NCBI GenBank assembly: GCA_040755395.1
Contig: JBFMAX010000001.1
Span: 547,086 to 611,085, forward strand
Source: Nitrospirota bacterium
GTDB lineage: Bacteria > Nitrospirota > Nitrospiria > Nitrospirales > Nitrospiraceae
Direction: 5' to 3'
DNA: 64,000 nt
Shown here: piece by piece, positions 1-9,355 of the stretch
Numbering within the stretch: position 1 is the stretch's first letter
Layout of the letters: the number at the start of each line of letters is the position of its first letter
Translations under genes and position numbers: made by a program
Notes under the pieces: model-generated
What the model saw: only the letters and a program-made list of their open reading frames with translations
The model's database searches: none
Told to the model about the DNA's origin: nothing

Positions 1-2313
1 CAGGAACGGTTCCGCTCACTGGTCGAGTCGGCGACGGACGCCATCGTCGTCGCCGACCACCGCGGCCGCATCCTCTCCTGGAACCGGGCGGCCTCGACCT
101 TGTTCGGCTATGCCGAGGCCGAGATTCTGGGCCGGCCGCTGACCGCGCTGATGCCGGCCCGTTACCGGGAGGCGCACCAGAATGGCCTGCAACGCCTCCG
201 CGCCGGCGGCGAGACCCGCCTCATCGGCAGAGTGGTCGAGCTGGAAGGGCTCCGGAAGGACGGCAGCGAGTTTCCGCTGGAACTCTCGCTGGCCACGTGG
301 CGGACGCGGACCGAGACGTTCTTCAGCGGGATCATCCGCGACATCTCCGAACGGAAACGGGTCCAGGCGGCGCTCGGGGTGAGCGAAGAGCGCTTCCGTT
401 CTCTGGTGTCGAACATTCCCGGCGCCGTCTATCGCTGCGCCTGCGATCCCCACTGGACGATGGAGTTCCTGACCGACGGCGTCCAGGATCTCTGCGGGTA
501 TCCCGCGTCGGACTTTCTCGGCAACCGCGTCCGGTCGTACGCCAGCGTCATCCATCCGGACGATCGGGCGACGGTCGAGCGACAGGTCCATGAGGCGGTA
601 GCGCAGCGACGGCCGTACGTCATCGAGTATCGGCTGTTGCACAGCAACGGCGACGTCCGATGGGTGTACGAGAAGGGGCAAGGAGTCTTCGAGGACGGCC
701 GGGTGCGCTGGCTCGACGGGGTCATCGTGGACATTACGGACCGCAAGCGGGCCGAAGCGGCGCTCCAGGACAGCGAAGAGCGGTATCGCGCGCTCTACGA
801 AGACAACCCGTCCATGTACTTCATGGTCGATCCCGACGGGAGGATCCTCTCGGTCAATCCTTTCGGCGCCGAACAACTCGGCTACACCGTCGCGGAGCTC
901 CTCGGCCGGCCGGTCCTGTCGGTGTTTCACGCCGAGGACCGCCAGGCCGTGGCCCGGGAACTCGAGATGTGCCTGGAACACTTCGGCCGGGCGATCAGTT
1001 GGGAATTGCGTAAGGTCCGGAAGGACGGGGTCGTGATTTGGGTCCGCGAAACGGCCCGGGCGGTGCAAACCGCCGCCCACGGGCCGGTCGTGTTGATCGT
1101 CTGCGAGGACATCACCGACCGCAAACGGGCCGAAGATGCGGAGCGGGAAAGCGAAGAGCGGTTCCGCCAGTTGGCCGAACAGATCAGAGAAGTCTTTTGG
1201 CTCAGCGATGCCGAGAAAAATCGGATCTATTATGTCAGTCCTGCGTACGAGCAGATCTGGGGCCGCCCCTGCGACGCGCTCTACGCCTCGCCTCGGTCGT
1301 GGTTGGACGCCATTCATCCCGACGACCGGCCCCGCGTGCTCGAGGCGGCGCTCACCAAGCAAGTCGGCGGAGAGTACGACGAAGAGTATCGGATCGTGCG
1401 GCCGGACGGATCGGAGCGGTGGATTCGGGACCGCGCCTTCCCTGTCCGTGACGCGACCGGCCGAGTGTATCGGATCGCCGGGCTCGCCGAGGACATCACC
1501 GACCGCAAACGGATCGAAGCAGCCCTGCGCGACAGCAACGAGCGCCTGGACCTCGCGGTGCGGGGGTCCACCGACGGGCTATGGGACGGCCGCGTCATCC
1601 CCGGCGAGCACTGGTCCTCCCCGCGGACGCCGGTCTGGTGGTCGCCCCGCCTCAAAGAGCTGTTGGGGTTTGCCGACGACGAGTTCCCGGACGTGCTGGA
1701 GAGTTGGTCCTCCCGCCTCCATCCCGACGATAAGGACCGGGTCTTTGCCGCGCTGACGGCGCACATCGAGCGGAAGGAGCCGTATGACGTGGAATATCGG
1801 TTGCTGAACAAGGCGGGCGAATACCGGTGGTTCCGCGCCAGAGGGCAGGCCGTCTGGGACGACCAGGGTCGGCTGGTCCGAATGGCCGGCTCCCTGCAAT
1901 GCGTCACCGACCGGAAGCGCGCGGAGGAAGCCCTGCGCGCGAGCGAGGAGCGGTTGCGGCTGGCGCTTCGCGCCGCCGACTTGGGGGTGTGGGATTGGGA
2001 CCTCCGCTCGGGCCGCGTGTATTGGTCCGAGACCGTCGAAGCGTTCTTCGGCCTCCCTTCCGGTTCGTTCCCCGGGACGCATGCCGCGTACCTCGATCTC
2101 ATTTACCTCGAGGATCGCGGCCTCGTGCTGCAGGCCGTTCAGGACGCCGTCGAGGGACGAGCGGCGTTCGAGATCGAGCATCGGGTGGTCCGGCCGGACG
2201 GCACGCTGCATTGGCTGGCCTGGTCGGGCCGGGTCATGCGGGAGACGGACGGAACGGCGATCCGGATCCTCGGCACGGTGCGGGACGTGACGACAGCCAA
2301 ACAACGCGCGTGA
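1..2313 (+). CDS. multi-PAS sensor protein, 5' end outside window
   Basis: The reading frame is open from the first base, so the start lies upstream; 770 residues are visible. Six PAS repeats follow one another with the usual linker (SEERFR/SEERLR) at about residues 1, 128, 258, 386, 510 and 646, and most end in a DITDRKR-type PAC motif. The last PAS runs to the stop, so no histidine kinase, GGDEF or other output domain follows. The output domain must be upstream, or the protein signals by interaction. The first PAS is very like the first PAS of the hybrid kinase at 5979, down to the shared LVESATDAIV and LMPARYR segments, which points to duplication within the locus. It probably acts in the cytoplasm as a redox, ligand or light sensor; the ligand cannot be told. 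Confidence 0.85.
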   Translation, partial: QERFRSLVESATDAIVVADHRGRILSWNRAASTLFGYAEAEILGRPLTALMPARYREAHQNGLQRLRAGGETRLIGRVVELEGLRKDGSEFPLELSLATWRTRTETFFSGIIRDISERKRVQAALGVSEERFRSLVSNIPGAVYRCACDPHWTMEFLTDGVQDLCGYPASDFLGNRVRSYASVIHPDDRATVERQVHEAVAQRRPYVIEYRLLHSNGDVRWVYEKGQGVFEDGRVRWLDGVIVDITDRKRAEAALQDSEERYRALYEDNPSMYFMVDPDGRILSVNPFGAEQLGYTVAELLGRPVLSVFHAEDRQAVARELEMCLEHFGRAISWELRKVRKDGVVIWVRETARAVQTAAHGPVVLIVCEDITDRKRAEDAERESEERFRQLAEQIREVFWLSDAEKNRIYYVSPAYEQIWGRPCDALYASPRSWLDAIHPDDRPRVLEAALTKQVGGEYDEEYRIVRPDGSERWIRDRAFPVRDATGRVYRIAGLAEDITDRKRIEAALRDSNERLDLAVRGSTDGLWDGRVIPGEHWSSPRTPVWWSPRLKELLGFADDEFPDVLESWSSRLHPDDKDRVFAALTAHIERKEPYDVEYRLLNKAGEYRWFRARGQAVWDDQGRLVRMAGSLQCVTDRKRAEEALRASEERLRLALRAADLGVWDWDLRSGRVYWSETVEAFFGLPSGSFPGTHAAYLDLIYLEDRGLVLQAVQDAVEGRAAFEIEHRVVRPDGTLHWLAWSGRVMRETDGTAIRILGTVRDVTTAKQRA

Positions 2314-2338
2314 AGGGGAAGAGCAGCTATCAGCTACA

Positions 2339-2390
2339 CCCCTCACCCTCCCCTCTCCCACCACCGGGGGAGAGGAGCAAGGTGAGGGGG
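2339..2390. repeat. CCCCTCACC/GGTGAGGGG palindrome, copy 1
   Basis: A C-rich arm (CCCTCACCCTCCCCTCTCCC) and its G-rich complement form a long hairpin between two genes. The same design recurs at least seven more times in the window. It may act as a weak terminator or be a REP-type repeat. Confidence 0.75.
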
Positions 2391-2419
2391 ATTTTCGACC
2401 GGGGCATGAGGAGCCCGAC

Positions 2420-3358
2420 TTGGTGAGGAGACGGTCGTTCGCCACCACCCTGTTCTTCATCTGCCTGCCGATGATGATCGGCGAGGCCGCCGGTTTATTC
2501 CCCGCCGCCGCCGCCGAGTTCGCCATTCTCAAATCCTCCAACATCAAGGCGTACAACGACGCCGTCGACGGCTTCAAAGCGGCGGCGCCCAACGGCTCGA
2601 CCTTCGGGGAATACGATCTGGACGGCGACCTGGACCGGGGCCGCAAGCTCGCGCGCAAGATCCGCGCGTCGGACGCCGCGTTGGTCCTGGCCGTGGGCTT
2701 GAAGGCGGCGATAGCCGCCAAACTGGAGATCGTCGATACCCCGGTCATCTACGTGATGGTGCTCGACCCCTCGAAGCATGATCTGACGGCGCCCAACATG
2801 ACCGGCATCCTTCTGGAGGTGCCGCTCGACCGGCAGCTCGGCACGATCCGGTCGCTCCTGCCCGGCCAACGGCGCGTCGGCGTCATCTACGACCCGAGCA
2901 AGACCTCGGCCGTCGTGGAGGAGGCGCGCCGCCAGGCCAAGGCCTACGGCTTGGAACTCGTGGCCGCTCAAGTGTCGAGCGAAAAGGACGTGCCGGCCTC
3001 GCTGCGGACTCTGCTGCCGACCGTCGGGGCGCTGTGGCTGGTCCCGGATTCGACGGTCTTGACCGATGAGTCGCTCAGGTACATCCTAAACACGGCCTTG
3101 GACCAGAAAGTCCCGGTCATCGGCTTTTCGCCGGAATTCGTCCGGAGCGGCGCGCTGCTCAGTCTCTCGGTGAACTACAGAGACATCGGCCGCCAGGCGG
3201 GCGGTCTGGCCCGTCGGATTCTGGACGGCCACGTCAGCCTGCCGCTCAAGGCGGTTCCGGCCGACCGGATCAAGATGACCCTGAATTTGAAAACGGCGCG
3301 GTTCCTGGGCATCGACATTCCCAAGGAGATCGAAGCCCGCGCCGATGAAACGTATTGA
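2420..3358 (+). CDS. ABC-type periplasmic substrate-binding protein (TrpX/ABC_sub_bind type)
   Basis: 312 residues. A TTG start at 2420 (or GTG at 2423) is followed by a signal peptide with arginines, a hydrophobic core to about residue 31 and AAAAE as probable cleavage region. The body matches the two-lobe binding proteins of the ABC_sub_bind family: VYVMVLDPSKH-like segments, then GQRRVGVIYDPSKTSAVVEE and VPVIGFSPEFVRSGALLSLS. No permease or ATPase follows. Instead its last 14 bases overlap the start of a membrane histidine kinase, so it more likely delivers a ligand signal to that kinase than feeds a transporter. The ligand is unknown; relatives bind amino acids or small organics. Family is fairly sure, role is inference. 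Confidence 0.85.
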   Translation: MVRRRSFATTLFFICLPMMIGEAAGLFPAAAAEFAILKSSNIKAYNDAVDGFKAAAPNGSTFGEYDLDGDLDRGRKLARKIRASDAALVLAVGLKAAIAAKLEIVDTPVIYVMVLDPSKHDLTAPNMTGILLEVPLDRQLGTIRSLLPGQRRVGVIYDPSKTSAVVEEARRQAKAYGLELVAAQVSSEKDVPASLRTLLPTVGALWLVPDSTVLTDESLRYILNTALDQKVPVIGFSPEFVRSGALLSLSVNYRDIGRQAGGLARRILDGHVSLPLKAVPADRIKMTLNLKTARFLGIDIPKEIEARADETY

Positions 3359-5576
3359 GCCCCGAACTCTGAGGCAGCCGATGGATCGCCATCCGCATCA
3401 ACGTTTCGTCAGTCTGCGGACGAAGTTCGTGGCGCTCTCCGGCCTGATCATCGTGGCGACCACCTCGAGCGTGAGTTGGTATTTCGTCCAGGACAAGCGC
3501 GCGGCGATGACCGAGCGGTTGACCGGTCTGGGCTCCGTGCTGGTCAAAAATCTGGAACATACGGCCCATTATTCCATCATCAGCGAGGACCGGCCGACGC
3601 TGGCGACGTACACGGACGGCGTCATGGAAGTGGACGAAGTCGTGTACGTGGTGATCACGGGCTCGGACGGCACCGTCCTGGCGGCCAAGAGCAAGGGCCA
3701 TCTCACCGGGCGGCCGGATTTTTCCCGCTCTGCCGACCAGCCGCTGTATCCGGATCCGTCCTTGGCGCGCCGCCTGATCGAGACGCCCTCGCCCGAGCCG
3801 CGGATCATGCATCTGCGGGACCCGGACGGAGAATCGTTCTACGATTTCGCCCTGCCGGTCGTGCAGTCCAGCCGGGAAAAGTTGCGCTCCCAAGCGTTGG
3901 CGCTGCAGTTGGAGGAAAGCTTCAAGGAGCAGGGTGCGCCGAAGGAGCCGGTCTACGGCGTGATCCAGATCGGCCTGACCGAGGCGAAACTCCAGCGCGC
4001 CCTGACCGACATCGTCAAGAACATCGTGCTGATCACGTCGGCGATTATCGCGGCCGGCATTCTGGGGACGCTTCTGCTCACCGCGCGGATCATCACGCCG
4101 CTGCGCAGCCTGGCGGCGATGGCGCGGCGGGTAGCCGAGGGGGATCTGGCCGCCTCGGCGACGCCCACGACCCGGGACGAAGTCGGCCAGCTCACGCTGT
4201 TGTTCAACCAGATGACGGAATCGCTGAAAGAGCGCGACCAGGCGATCTCCGCCAATCTGGAAACCATCCGGCGGCAGGTGAACCAGTTGACCACCCTGAA
4301 CCAAGCCAGCGCGGCCATCACCTCGACGCTCGATCTCGACAAACTGCTGACGACCGTCCTTCATCTGCTGCTCGACAACCTGGGCTTCGCCCGGACGATC
4401 CTGATCCTCTACGACAGCGAGCGGGGAATCGCCTACACGGGTCGCGTCGCGGGCGTTCCGCCCGACGTGGAACGGAAAGCCCGGTCGCTGGAAATTCCGG
4501 TGCAGGACGACGGAAGCCTCGACGCGGATCTGCTGCTTCACGGCAAGCCGGTGCTCGCGCTCAACATCGAGACGGTGGCGCAGCGCATGCATCCCGACAT
4601 GAAGTCACTCGCCATGGAGGTCGGCATCATCTCGTTCGTCGCCGTGCCCCTCCGCAGCAAGCAGCGCGTCCTTGGCTACCTGGCGGCGGACCGGGGCAGC
4701 CCCCGCTGCACGCAAGAGGACCTCGAACTGCTGATGACGGTCGCCAGCCACGTCGCGGTGGCGCTGGACAACGCTCGCGCCTACCTCGAACTGGAACTGC
4801 TCACACAGACGCTCGAAAAGCGCGTGCAGGAGCGGACGCAGGAATTGCGGGCGGCGAACGAGGCGCTCGAAGAGCAGGACAAGCGCCGCGCGGCGTTCAT
4901 CAAGGTCGCCTCACACCAAATGCGCACGCCCATGGCGGTGATCAGCGGCAGCGTGGACAACATGTTGGATGGTTTGACCGGAGCGTTGACGGAGAAACAG
5001 TCGACATACCTGCTCCGAATGAAGAAAAACGTGGCCGACCTCACGGACCTCATCAACCGGCTGTTGAGCTGGATGGAGATCGACCCCCGGCGCGCGCAAC
5101 TGACGCTCACGCGGTGTTCGCTGTGGGAGATCATTACGGATTTGGTCGAGAGCCTACAGATGATGGCGGAGAAAGAGGGGGTCAAGCTGGTGGTCAAGCC
5201 CGCGCCCAACCTCCCCCCGATCATGGCCGATCGGAGTTGGATCAGGGAGGTGTTCTCCAATCTCATCAACAACGCCATTAAGTTCACGCCGCCCGGGGGC
5301 CAGGTCGCGATCGAGTTTCTCGTCCGGGACGACGGGTTCCTCCAAACCTGCATCACCGACACGGGCTGCGGCATCGATGCGCAGGAATTGCCTAAGCTCT
5401 TCCACGAATTCGTCAAAATCATATCGAGTCGTCCCGACAAACAGGGGTCCCGTCTCGGCCTGGCCATCTGCAAGCAAGCTATCGAGCTTCACGGCGGGAC
5501 GATTTGGGTGGAAAGCCGGCTCGGCGAAGGCAGCCGCTTCTTCTTTACACTCCCGCTCGACGCACGGGTGACCTGA
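3345..5576 (+). CDS. membrane sensor histidine kinase (HAMP-GAF-HisKA-HATPase)
   Basis: 743 residues. First membrane helix about 28-48, a periplasmic region of about 170 residues, second helix about 224-246, then HAMP (247-300), coiled coil, GAF (about 330-480), HisKA with phosphoacceptor His524 in the SHQMRTPM box, and HATPase with N box NLINNAIKF, G1 DTGCGI and G2 SRLGLAIC. The G2 box has S-R-L-G-L in place of the usual G-T/S-G-L-G-L, and the kinase may be slower for it. It should autophosphorylate and pass phosphate to a response regulator; the nearest is the lone receiver at 8914. Its start overlaps the upstream binding protein by 14 bases, so the pair is translationally coupled. A second possible start is Met13. 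Confidence 0.9.
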   Translation: MKRIEPRTLRQPMDRHPHQRFVSLRTKFVALSGLIIVATTSSVSWYFVQDKRAAMTERLTGLGSVLVKNLEHTAHYSIISEDRPTLATYTDGVMEVDEVVYVVITGSDGTVLAAKSKGHLTGRPDFSRSADQPLYPDPSLARRLIETPSPEPRIMHLRDPDGESFYDFALPVVQSSREKLRSQALALQLEESFKEQGAPKEPVYGVIQIGLTEAKLQRALTDIVKNIVLITSAIIAAGILGTLLLTARIITPLRSLAAMARRVAEGDLAASATPTTRDEVGQLTLLFNQMTESLKERDQAISANLETIRRQVNQLTTLNQASAAITSTLDLDKLLTTVLHLLLDNLGFARTILILYDSERGIAYTGRVAGVPPDVERKARSLEIPVQDDGSLDADLLLHGKPVLALNIETVAQRMHPDMKSLAMEVGIISFVAVPLRSKQRVLGYLAADRGSPRCTQEDLELLMTVASHVAVALDNARAYLELELLTQTLEKRVQERTQELRAANEALEEQDKRRAAFIKVASHQMRTPMAVISGSVDNMLDGLTGALTEKQSTYLLRMKKNVADLTDLINRLLSWMEIDPRRAQLTLTRCSLWEIITDLVESLQMMAEKEGVKLVVKPAPNLPPIMADRSWIREVFSNLINNAIKFTPPGGQVAIEFLVRDDGFLQTCITDTGCGIDAQELPKLFHEFVKIISSRPDKQGSRLGLAICKQAIELHGGTIWVESRLGEGSRFFFTLPLDARVT

Positions 5577-5652
5577 CCCGGGCCGCGTTCCGCATCCCGC
5601 ATCCATAATTCCTCATTCATCATTCCTCATTCCTAATTTTTCTCAGCCAGGT

Positions 5653-5690
5653 GTATCCCATCCGATACCGTTTCGTATTGCATTCGATAC
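5653..5690. promoter_or_regulatory. twin 16-bp dyads, candidate enhancer sites
   Basis: GTATCCCATCCGATAC (5653-5668) and GTATTGCATTCGATAC (5675-5690) are two imperfect palindromes of the form GTAT-N8-ATAC. Their centres are 22 bp apart, two helical turns. They sit about 120-155 bp upstream of a sigma-54 promoter, the usual distance for sites of an NtrC-type activator. Confidence 0.6.
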
Positions 5691-5807
5691 CCCCGGCTCC
5701 GCCGATCTCCGGAAAAACCCTGTATTCTCTGCAACTCGTCTCCCCATCTTTCCCATAGAATCAAGGGGTTCTTGCGGACCTTCTCGGCCCGTGAATGACC
5801 GGCGTCG

Positions 5808-5823
5808 TGGCACGCCGGTTGCT
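5808..5823 (+). promoter_or_regulatory. sigma-54 (RpoN) promoter for the hybrid kinase gene
   Basis: TGGCACGCCGGTTGCT matches the -24/-12 consensus TGGCACG-N4-TTGCW at every fixed position, with GG and GC correctly spaced. Transcription should start near 5835, about 145 bases before the ATG at 5979. The rest of 5577-5978 holds short ATTCCTCATTC repeats, the twin dyads and a palindrome; no gene is seen. Confidence 0.8.
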
Positions 5824-5843
5824 CCTTCCCTGCCTAGAATATG

Positions 5844-5897
5844 CCCCCTCACCCTCCCCTCTCCCCCAGGATGGGGGGAGGATAAAGGTGAGGGGTG
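5844..5897. repeat. CCCCTCACC/GGTGAGGGG palindrome, copy 2
   Basis: Inverted C-rich and G-rich arms around CAGGATG, in the leader between the sigma-54 promoter and the hybrid kinase start. It would form a strong hairpin in the 5' leader RNA. Confidence 0.75.
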
Positions 5898-5978
5898 AGC
5901 CAAGGGCTCATGAAGACTGTGTCACAAGCTGAACCGGCGATGGTTTCGGATCCCGAGAGCGAACGAAGGAACTCCGCC

Positions 5979-8714
5979 ATGCCCGCTCCCTCGGTCCTCA
6001 TTGTGGACGACAACCCCGACATCCGCGATTCACTCAGCGATATGTTGATCCACGAAGGGTACGCCGTCGAGAGCGTCGGGTACGGCGCCGACGCCATCCA
6101 GCACATCAAGCAGAAGCGGTACGGGGCGGCCATCCTCGACATGCAACTCCCCGACCTGGACGGCCTGTCGGTGCTCAAGGTCATCACGGAGCTGGACCCG
6201 AACTTGCCTATCGTGGTCATTACGGCGTACGGCACCAACGAGAACCGGTCGGGGTCGCTGACCCGCGGCGCGTTCGCCTACCTGACCAAGCCGTACGATT
6301 CCGGAGAGGTCAAGGCGATCCTGCGGCGGGCCTTCTCCGTCAAAGGTCTCGAGGTGCGGGCTGAGCACGTCGAGCAGGCGTTGCGGGCCAGCGAGGCGCG
6401 ATTCCGCACGCTGGTCGAATCCGCCACCGACGCCATCGTGCTCGCCGATCACCGGGGGCACATCATCTCCTGGAACCAGGCGGCGGAGCGCCTGTTCGGC
6501 TATAGCAAGCAGGACGCGCTGGGCCGGCCGGTGACGATCCTCATGCCCGCGCGCTACCGACCGTCCAACGAGGCGGCCCTGGCGCGGCTGGAACGCACCG
6601 GCCAGTCCACGCTGGTCGGGAAAACCCTGGAATTCACGGGCCTCACGAAATCCGGGCAGGAGTTTCCCCTGGAACTGTCGCTCGCGTCGTGGACCACGAA
6701 GGACGGCACCTATTACAGCGGCATCATCCGCGACATCAGCGAGCGCAAGCGGGCCGAGGACGCGCTGCGCCGGCTCAGCCGCCACAACCAACTCCTGCTC
6801 GATTCGGCCGGCGACGGCATCTACGGCCTCGACCTCGAAGGACGCACCACGTTCGTCAACCCGGCCGCGGCCCGCATGCTGGGCTGGGAGATCGCCGATC
6901 TGCTCGGCCGGCCCATGCACGATTTCGTCCACCACGCGCATGGCGACGGCAGTCCCTACCCGCCGGAAGCCTGCCCGATTTATGCCGCGCTCAAGGACGG
7001 CGCCGTCCACCAGGTGCACAACGAGGTCTTCTGGAGGAAGGACGGCACCGGCTTTCCGGTCGAGTACGTGAGCACGCCCATCCACGAAGAGGGCGCGCTC
7101 GTCGGCGCCGTCGTGGTCTTCAAGGACATCAGCGAGCGGAAACGGGCCGAAAGCCTTCAGCAAACCCAGTTGGCGATCAGCCACGTCCTGGCGGCGGCGG
7201 ACACCCTCGAGGACGCGGCGCCGCACATTCTGCAAGCGGTCTGCGACACCGCCGGATGGGAACTGGGGGTCCTGTGGCTCATGGATCACGGCGCCCGCGC
7301 GCTGCGGTGCGAGACCATCTGGCAGAAGCCGGACGCCGGTCTGGACGAATTCGCGGCGCTCAGCCGCGCGACGACGCTGCCGCCCGGCGTCGGGTTGCCG
7401 GGCCGTGTGTGGTCCGCCGGCGACGCCGCCTGGATCCTCGACGTCGTCAACGATCCGAATTTCCCGCGGGCGCCGGCCGCCGCCCGCGTCGGCCTGCACG
7501 CCGCCTTCGCCTTTCCCATTCGCGTGGGTGGTCACCTCCACGGGGTCATCGAATTCTTCAGCCGCGCCGTTCGCGAGCTGGACGGCACGTTGCTCAAGAT
7601 GATGGCCGACATCGGCATGAAGATCGGCCAATTCGTCGAGCGGAAGCAGGCCGCCCAGGCGCTGGTGCGGGCGTACGAAGAAACCGAAAAGATTCTCGCC
7701 AGCCTCCCCGGCGCCATCCTGATCGTCGACAGCCGGGAGGAGATCGTGTACGCCAACGCGCTGGCCGTGCAGTATTTCGGAGGGTACGACCGCGCGACAC
7801 TGGTCCGGCGTCGCCTGCATGACGCGCTCAAGCTCCCGCCGCCCGCCCGCGAACGACTCGAGCGCGAGCTGGCCGCCGTCCGCGCGGGCAACCCCCGGCC
7901 GCCGGACCCCGAGTTCGAGGCGGACAAGCGGGTCTATCGGTACCGCCTGTTTCCCCTGATGCTGCGCGCCGGCGAGCCGCCGCGGACGGGCATGATCATC
8001 TGGGACGTGACGGAGGAACGGCAGCTCCAGGATCACTTGCTGCAGACCGAAAAGCTGGCCAGCCTCGGCACGATGGTCTCCGGCATGGCCCATGAGATCA
8101 ACAATCCCGCCCAGGCCATCCTGGGCATGGCGGAACTGCTGCTGGAAGAACGGGACCTGGAGAGGGTTCGCGAGTACGCCGCGGATATCATCGCCTACGC
8201 GAAACACGTCTCCGGCGTCGCCCGCGACTTCGCCGGCTATACCCGCTTGACGTCCCGAGACGGAGAATGCGAGGTGGACCTCCGTGAGCGGTTGGCCGAG
8301 GGGGTCAAGATGGTGCGGCGCGGCCCGCATTTCGGGTATGTCGAGGTCGTGACGACCTTCGAGCCCGTTCCGTTGCTCCGCGCCCGCAAGGCGGAGATCG
8401 ACCAGCTCTTCATCAATCTGATCAACAACGCCGTCCAGGCGATGAACGGCCGCGGCCGCCTGACCCTTTCCACGGCGGTCGAACAGGAGCAGATCATCGT
8501 CCGCGTCGACGACACCGGGTGCGGCATCCCGAAGGCGATGCTGCATAAAATTTTCGATCCGTTTTTCACCACCAAAGAGCCGGGAAAAGGCACGGGCTTG
8601 GGATTGAGCATCGTGTACCGCATCGTCGCCAAATACGGGGGGACGCTCGGCGTCGAGAGCGAAGAAGGAAAAGGCACCCGATTCATCATCAGGTTTCCGC
8701 TCCATGGCGGGTAA
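5979..8714 (+). CDS. hybrid sensor kinase: receiver-PAS-PAS-GAF-PAS-HisKA-HATPase
   Basis: 911 residues from ATG 5979, chosen because AAGGA lies 8 bases before it; the frame is open further up (GTG 5895, ATG 5910 and 5940). No membrane segment, so cytoplasmic. Receiver domain residues about 5-125 with acid pocket VDDN and phosphoacceptor Asp54 (ILDMQLPD). Two PAS domains follow, a GAF (about 390-545), a further PAS, then HisKA with His705 (GMAHEINNPAQ), N box NLINNAVQAM, DTGCGI and GKGTGLGLSIV. All kinase boxes are intact. A receiver at the N terminus of a kinase suggests it sits in the middle of a relay, receiving phosphate from another kinase such as the one at 3345. It is preceded by a sigma-54 promoter. 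Confidence 0.9.
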   Translation: MPAPSVLIVDDNPDIRDSLSDMLIHEGYAVESVGYGADAIQHIKQKRYGAAILDMQLPDLDGLSVLKVITELDPNLPIVVITAYGTNENRSGSLTRGAFAYLTKPYDSGEVKAILRRAFSVKGLEVRAEHVEQALRASEARFRTLVESATDAIVLADHRGHIISWNQAAERLFGYSKQDALGRPVTILMPARYRPSNEAALARLERTGQSTLVGKTLEFTGLTKSGQEFPLELSLASWTTKDGTYYSGIIRDISERKRAEDALRRLSRHNQLLLDSAGDGIYGLDLEGRTTFVNPAAARMLGWEIADLLGRPMHDFVHHAHGDGSPYPPEACPIYAALKDGAVHQVHNEVFWRKDGTGFPVEYVSTPIHEEGALVGAVVVFKDISERKRAESLQQTQLAISHVLAAADTLEDAAPHILQAVCDTAGWELGVLWLMDHGARALRCETIWQKPDAGLDEFAALSRATTLPPGVGLPGRVWSAGDAAWILDVVNDPNFPRAPAAARVGLHAAFAFPIRVGGHLHGVIEFFSRAVRELDGTLLKMMADIGMKIGQFVERKQAAQALVRAYEETEKILASLPGAILIVDSREEIVYANALAVQYFGGYDRATLVRRRLHDALKLPPPARERLERELAAVRAGNPRPPDPEFEADKRVYRYRLFPLMLRAGEPPRTGMIIWDVTEERQLQDHLLQTEKLASLGTMVSGMAHEINNPAQAILGMAELLLEERDLERVREYAADIIAYAKHVSGVARDFAGYTRLTSRDGECEVDLRERLAEGVKMVRRGPHFGYVEVVTTFEPVPLLRARKAEIDQLFINLINNAVQAMNGRGRLTLSTAVEQEQIIVRVDDTGCGIPKAMLHKIFDPFFTTKEPGKGTGLGLSIVYRIVAKYGGTLGVESEEGKGTRFIIRFPLHGG

Positions 8715-8780
8715 CGGCCGGCAGCGAATAGCTCAGAGCTGCCCGCTGCTCGCTACTTGTTACTCGCCGCCATGCAAGTG

Positions 8781-8865
8781 CCCCCTCACCTTTCTCCTCT
8801 CCCCCCGGGGACCCGTTGCTCTGCAAGTTGCAACGGGTGATGGGGAGAGGGATGGGGTGAGGGGG
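8781..8865. repeat. CCCCTCACC/GGTGAGGGG palindrome with inner hairpin, copy 3
   Basis: Outer arms CCCCCTCACC and GGTGAGGGGG enclose a second perfect 8-bp hairpin, CCCGTTGC with GCAACGGG. A near copy of the inner hairpin (CCCATTGC/GCAATGGG) lies inside the inverted-repeat element at 18883. Confidence 0.7.
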
Positions 8866-8913
8866 AAGCTGATGACTGAGAGCTGACGGCTATTTCTGAA
8901 ACAGGAGGACTTT

Positions 8914-9351
8914 ATGCACGCGCAGTCCGAAGATTCGCCGACCGGACGGCTCGGCCGCGTCCTGGTCGTCGACGACGAGGCGTCGGTCCGGAAGCCGATC
9001 ACCCTGTCGTTGCAAAAGGCCGGCTATGAAGTGATCGAAGCGGAGAACGGCGAGCAGGCAATCGAGACGTTGAACGCGGGGGACAACCCGCTTTTGGTGG
9101 ACACGATTCTATGCGACATCCGCATGCCGAAGATCAACGGGATCGACGCCATCGCGTATTTTCGGTCGCAATATCCTTCGATTCCGGTGGTCGTGCTGAC
9201 CGGCTATCCGGATGCCGAGCTGGCCGTGTCGCTGATGAAGGCGGGCGTGCGGGATTACCTGGTCAAACCGGCCACGAAAGACGACCTGCTCCGGATCATC
9301 CGGCACGCGGTCGAGCACCACGAGCTGTTCAAGGATCAGTTCGTCGCATAA
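8914..9351 (+). CDS. single-domain response regulator (CheY-like receiver)
   Basis: 145 residues, a lone receiver: acid pocket VDDE, phosphoacceptor Asp68 in CDIRMPK, Thr of VLTGYPDAE and Lys of YLVKPATKDDL. No DNA-binding or enzymatic output domain follows; only a short C-terminal helix is left (HAVEHHELFKDQ). The start is fixed by a strong ribosome binding site (AGGAGG, 6 bases before ATG). Coming last in the signalling block, it is the likely phosphate acceptor or shuttle for the kinases at 3345 and 5979. Which output it meets cannot be told from here. Confidence 0.9.
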   Translation: MHAQSEDSPTGRLGRVLVVDDEASVRKPITLSLQKAGYEVIEAENGEQAIETLNAGDNPLLVDTILCDIRMPKINGIDAIAYFRSQYPSIPVVVLTGYPDAELAVSLMKAGVRDYLVKPATKDDLLRIIRHAVEHHELFKDQFVA

Positions 9352-9355
9352 CGAG

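Noticed and set aside
6030..8705. 891-residue open frame on the minus strand
   Set aside because: It is the complement of the hybrid kinase gene. High GC leaves the antisense frame open; the residues are Arg/Asp/Gly/His-rich with no domain.
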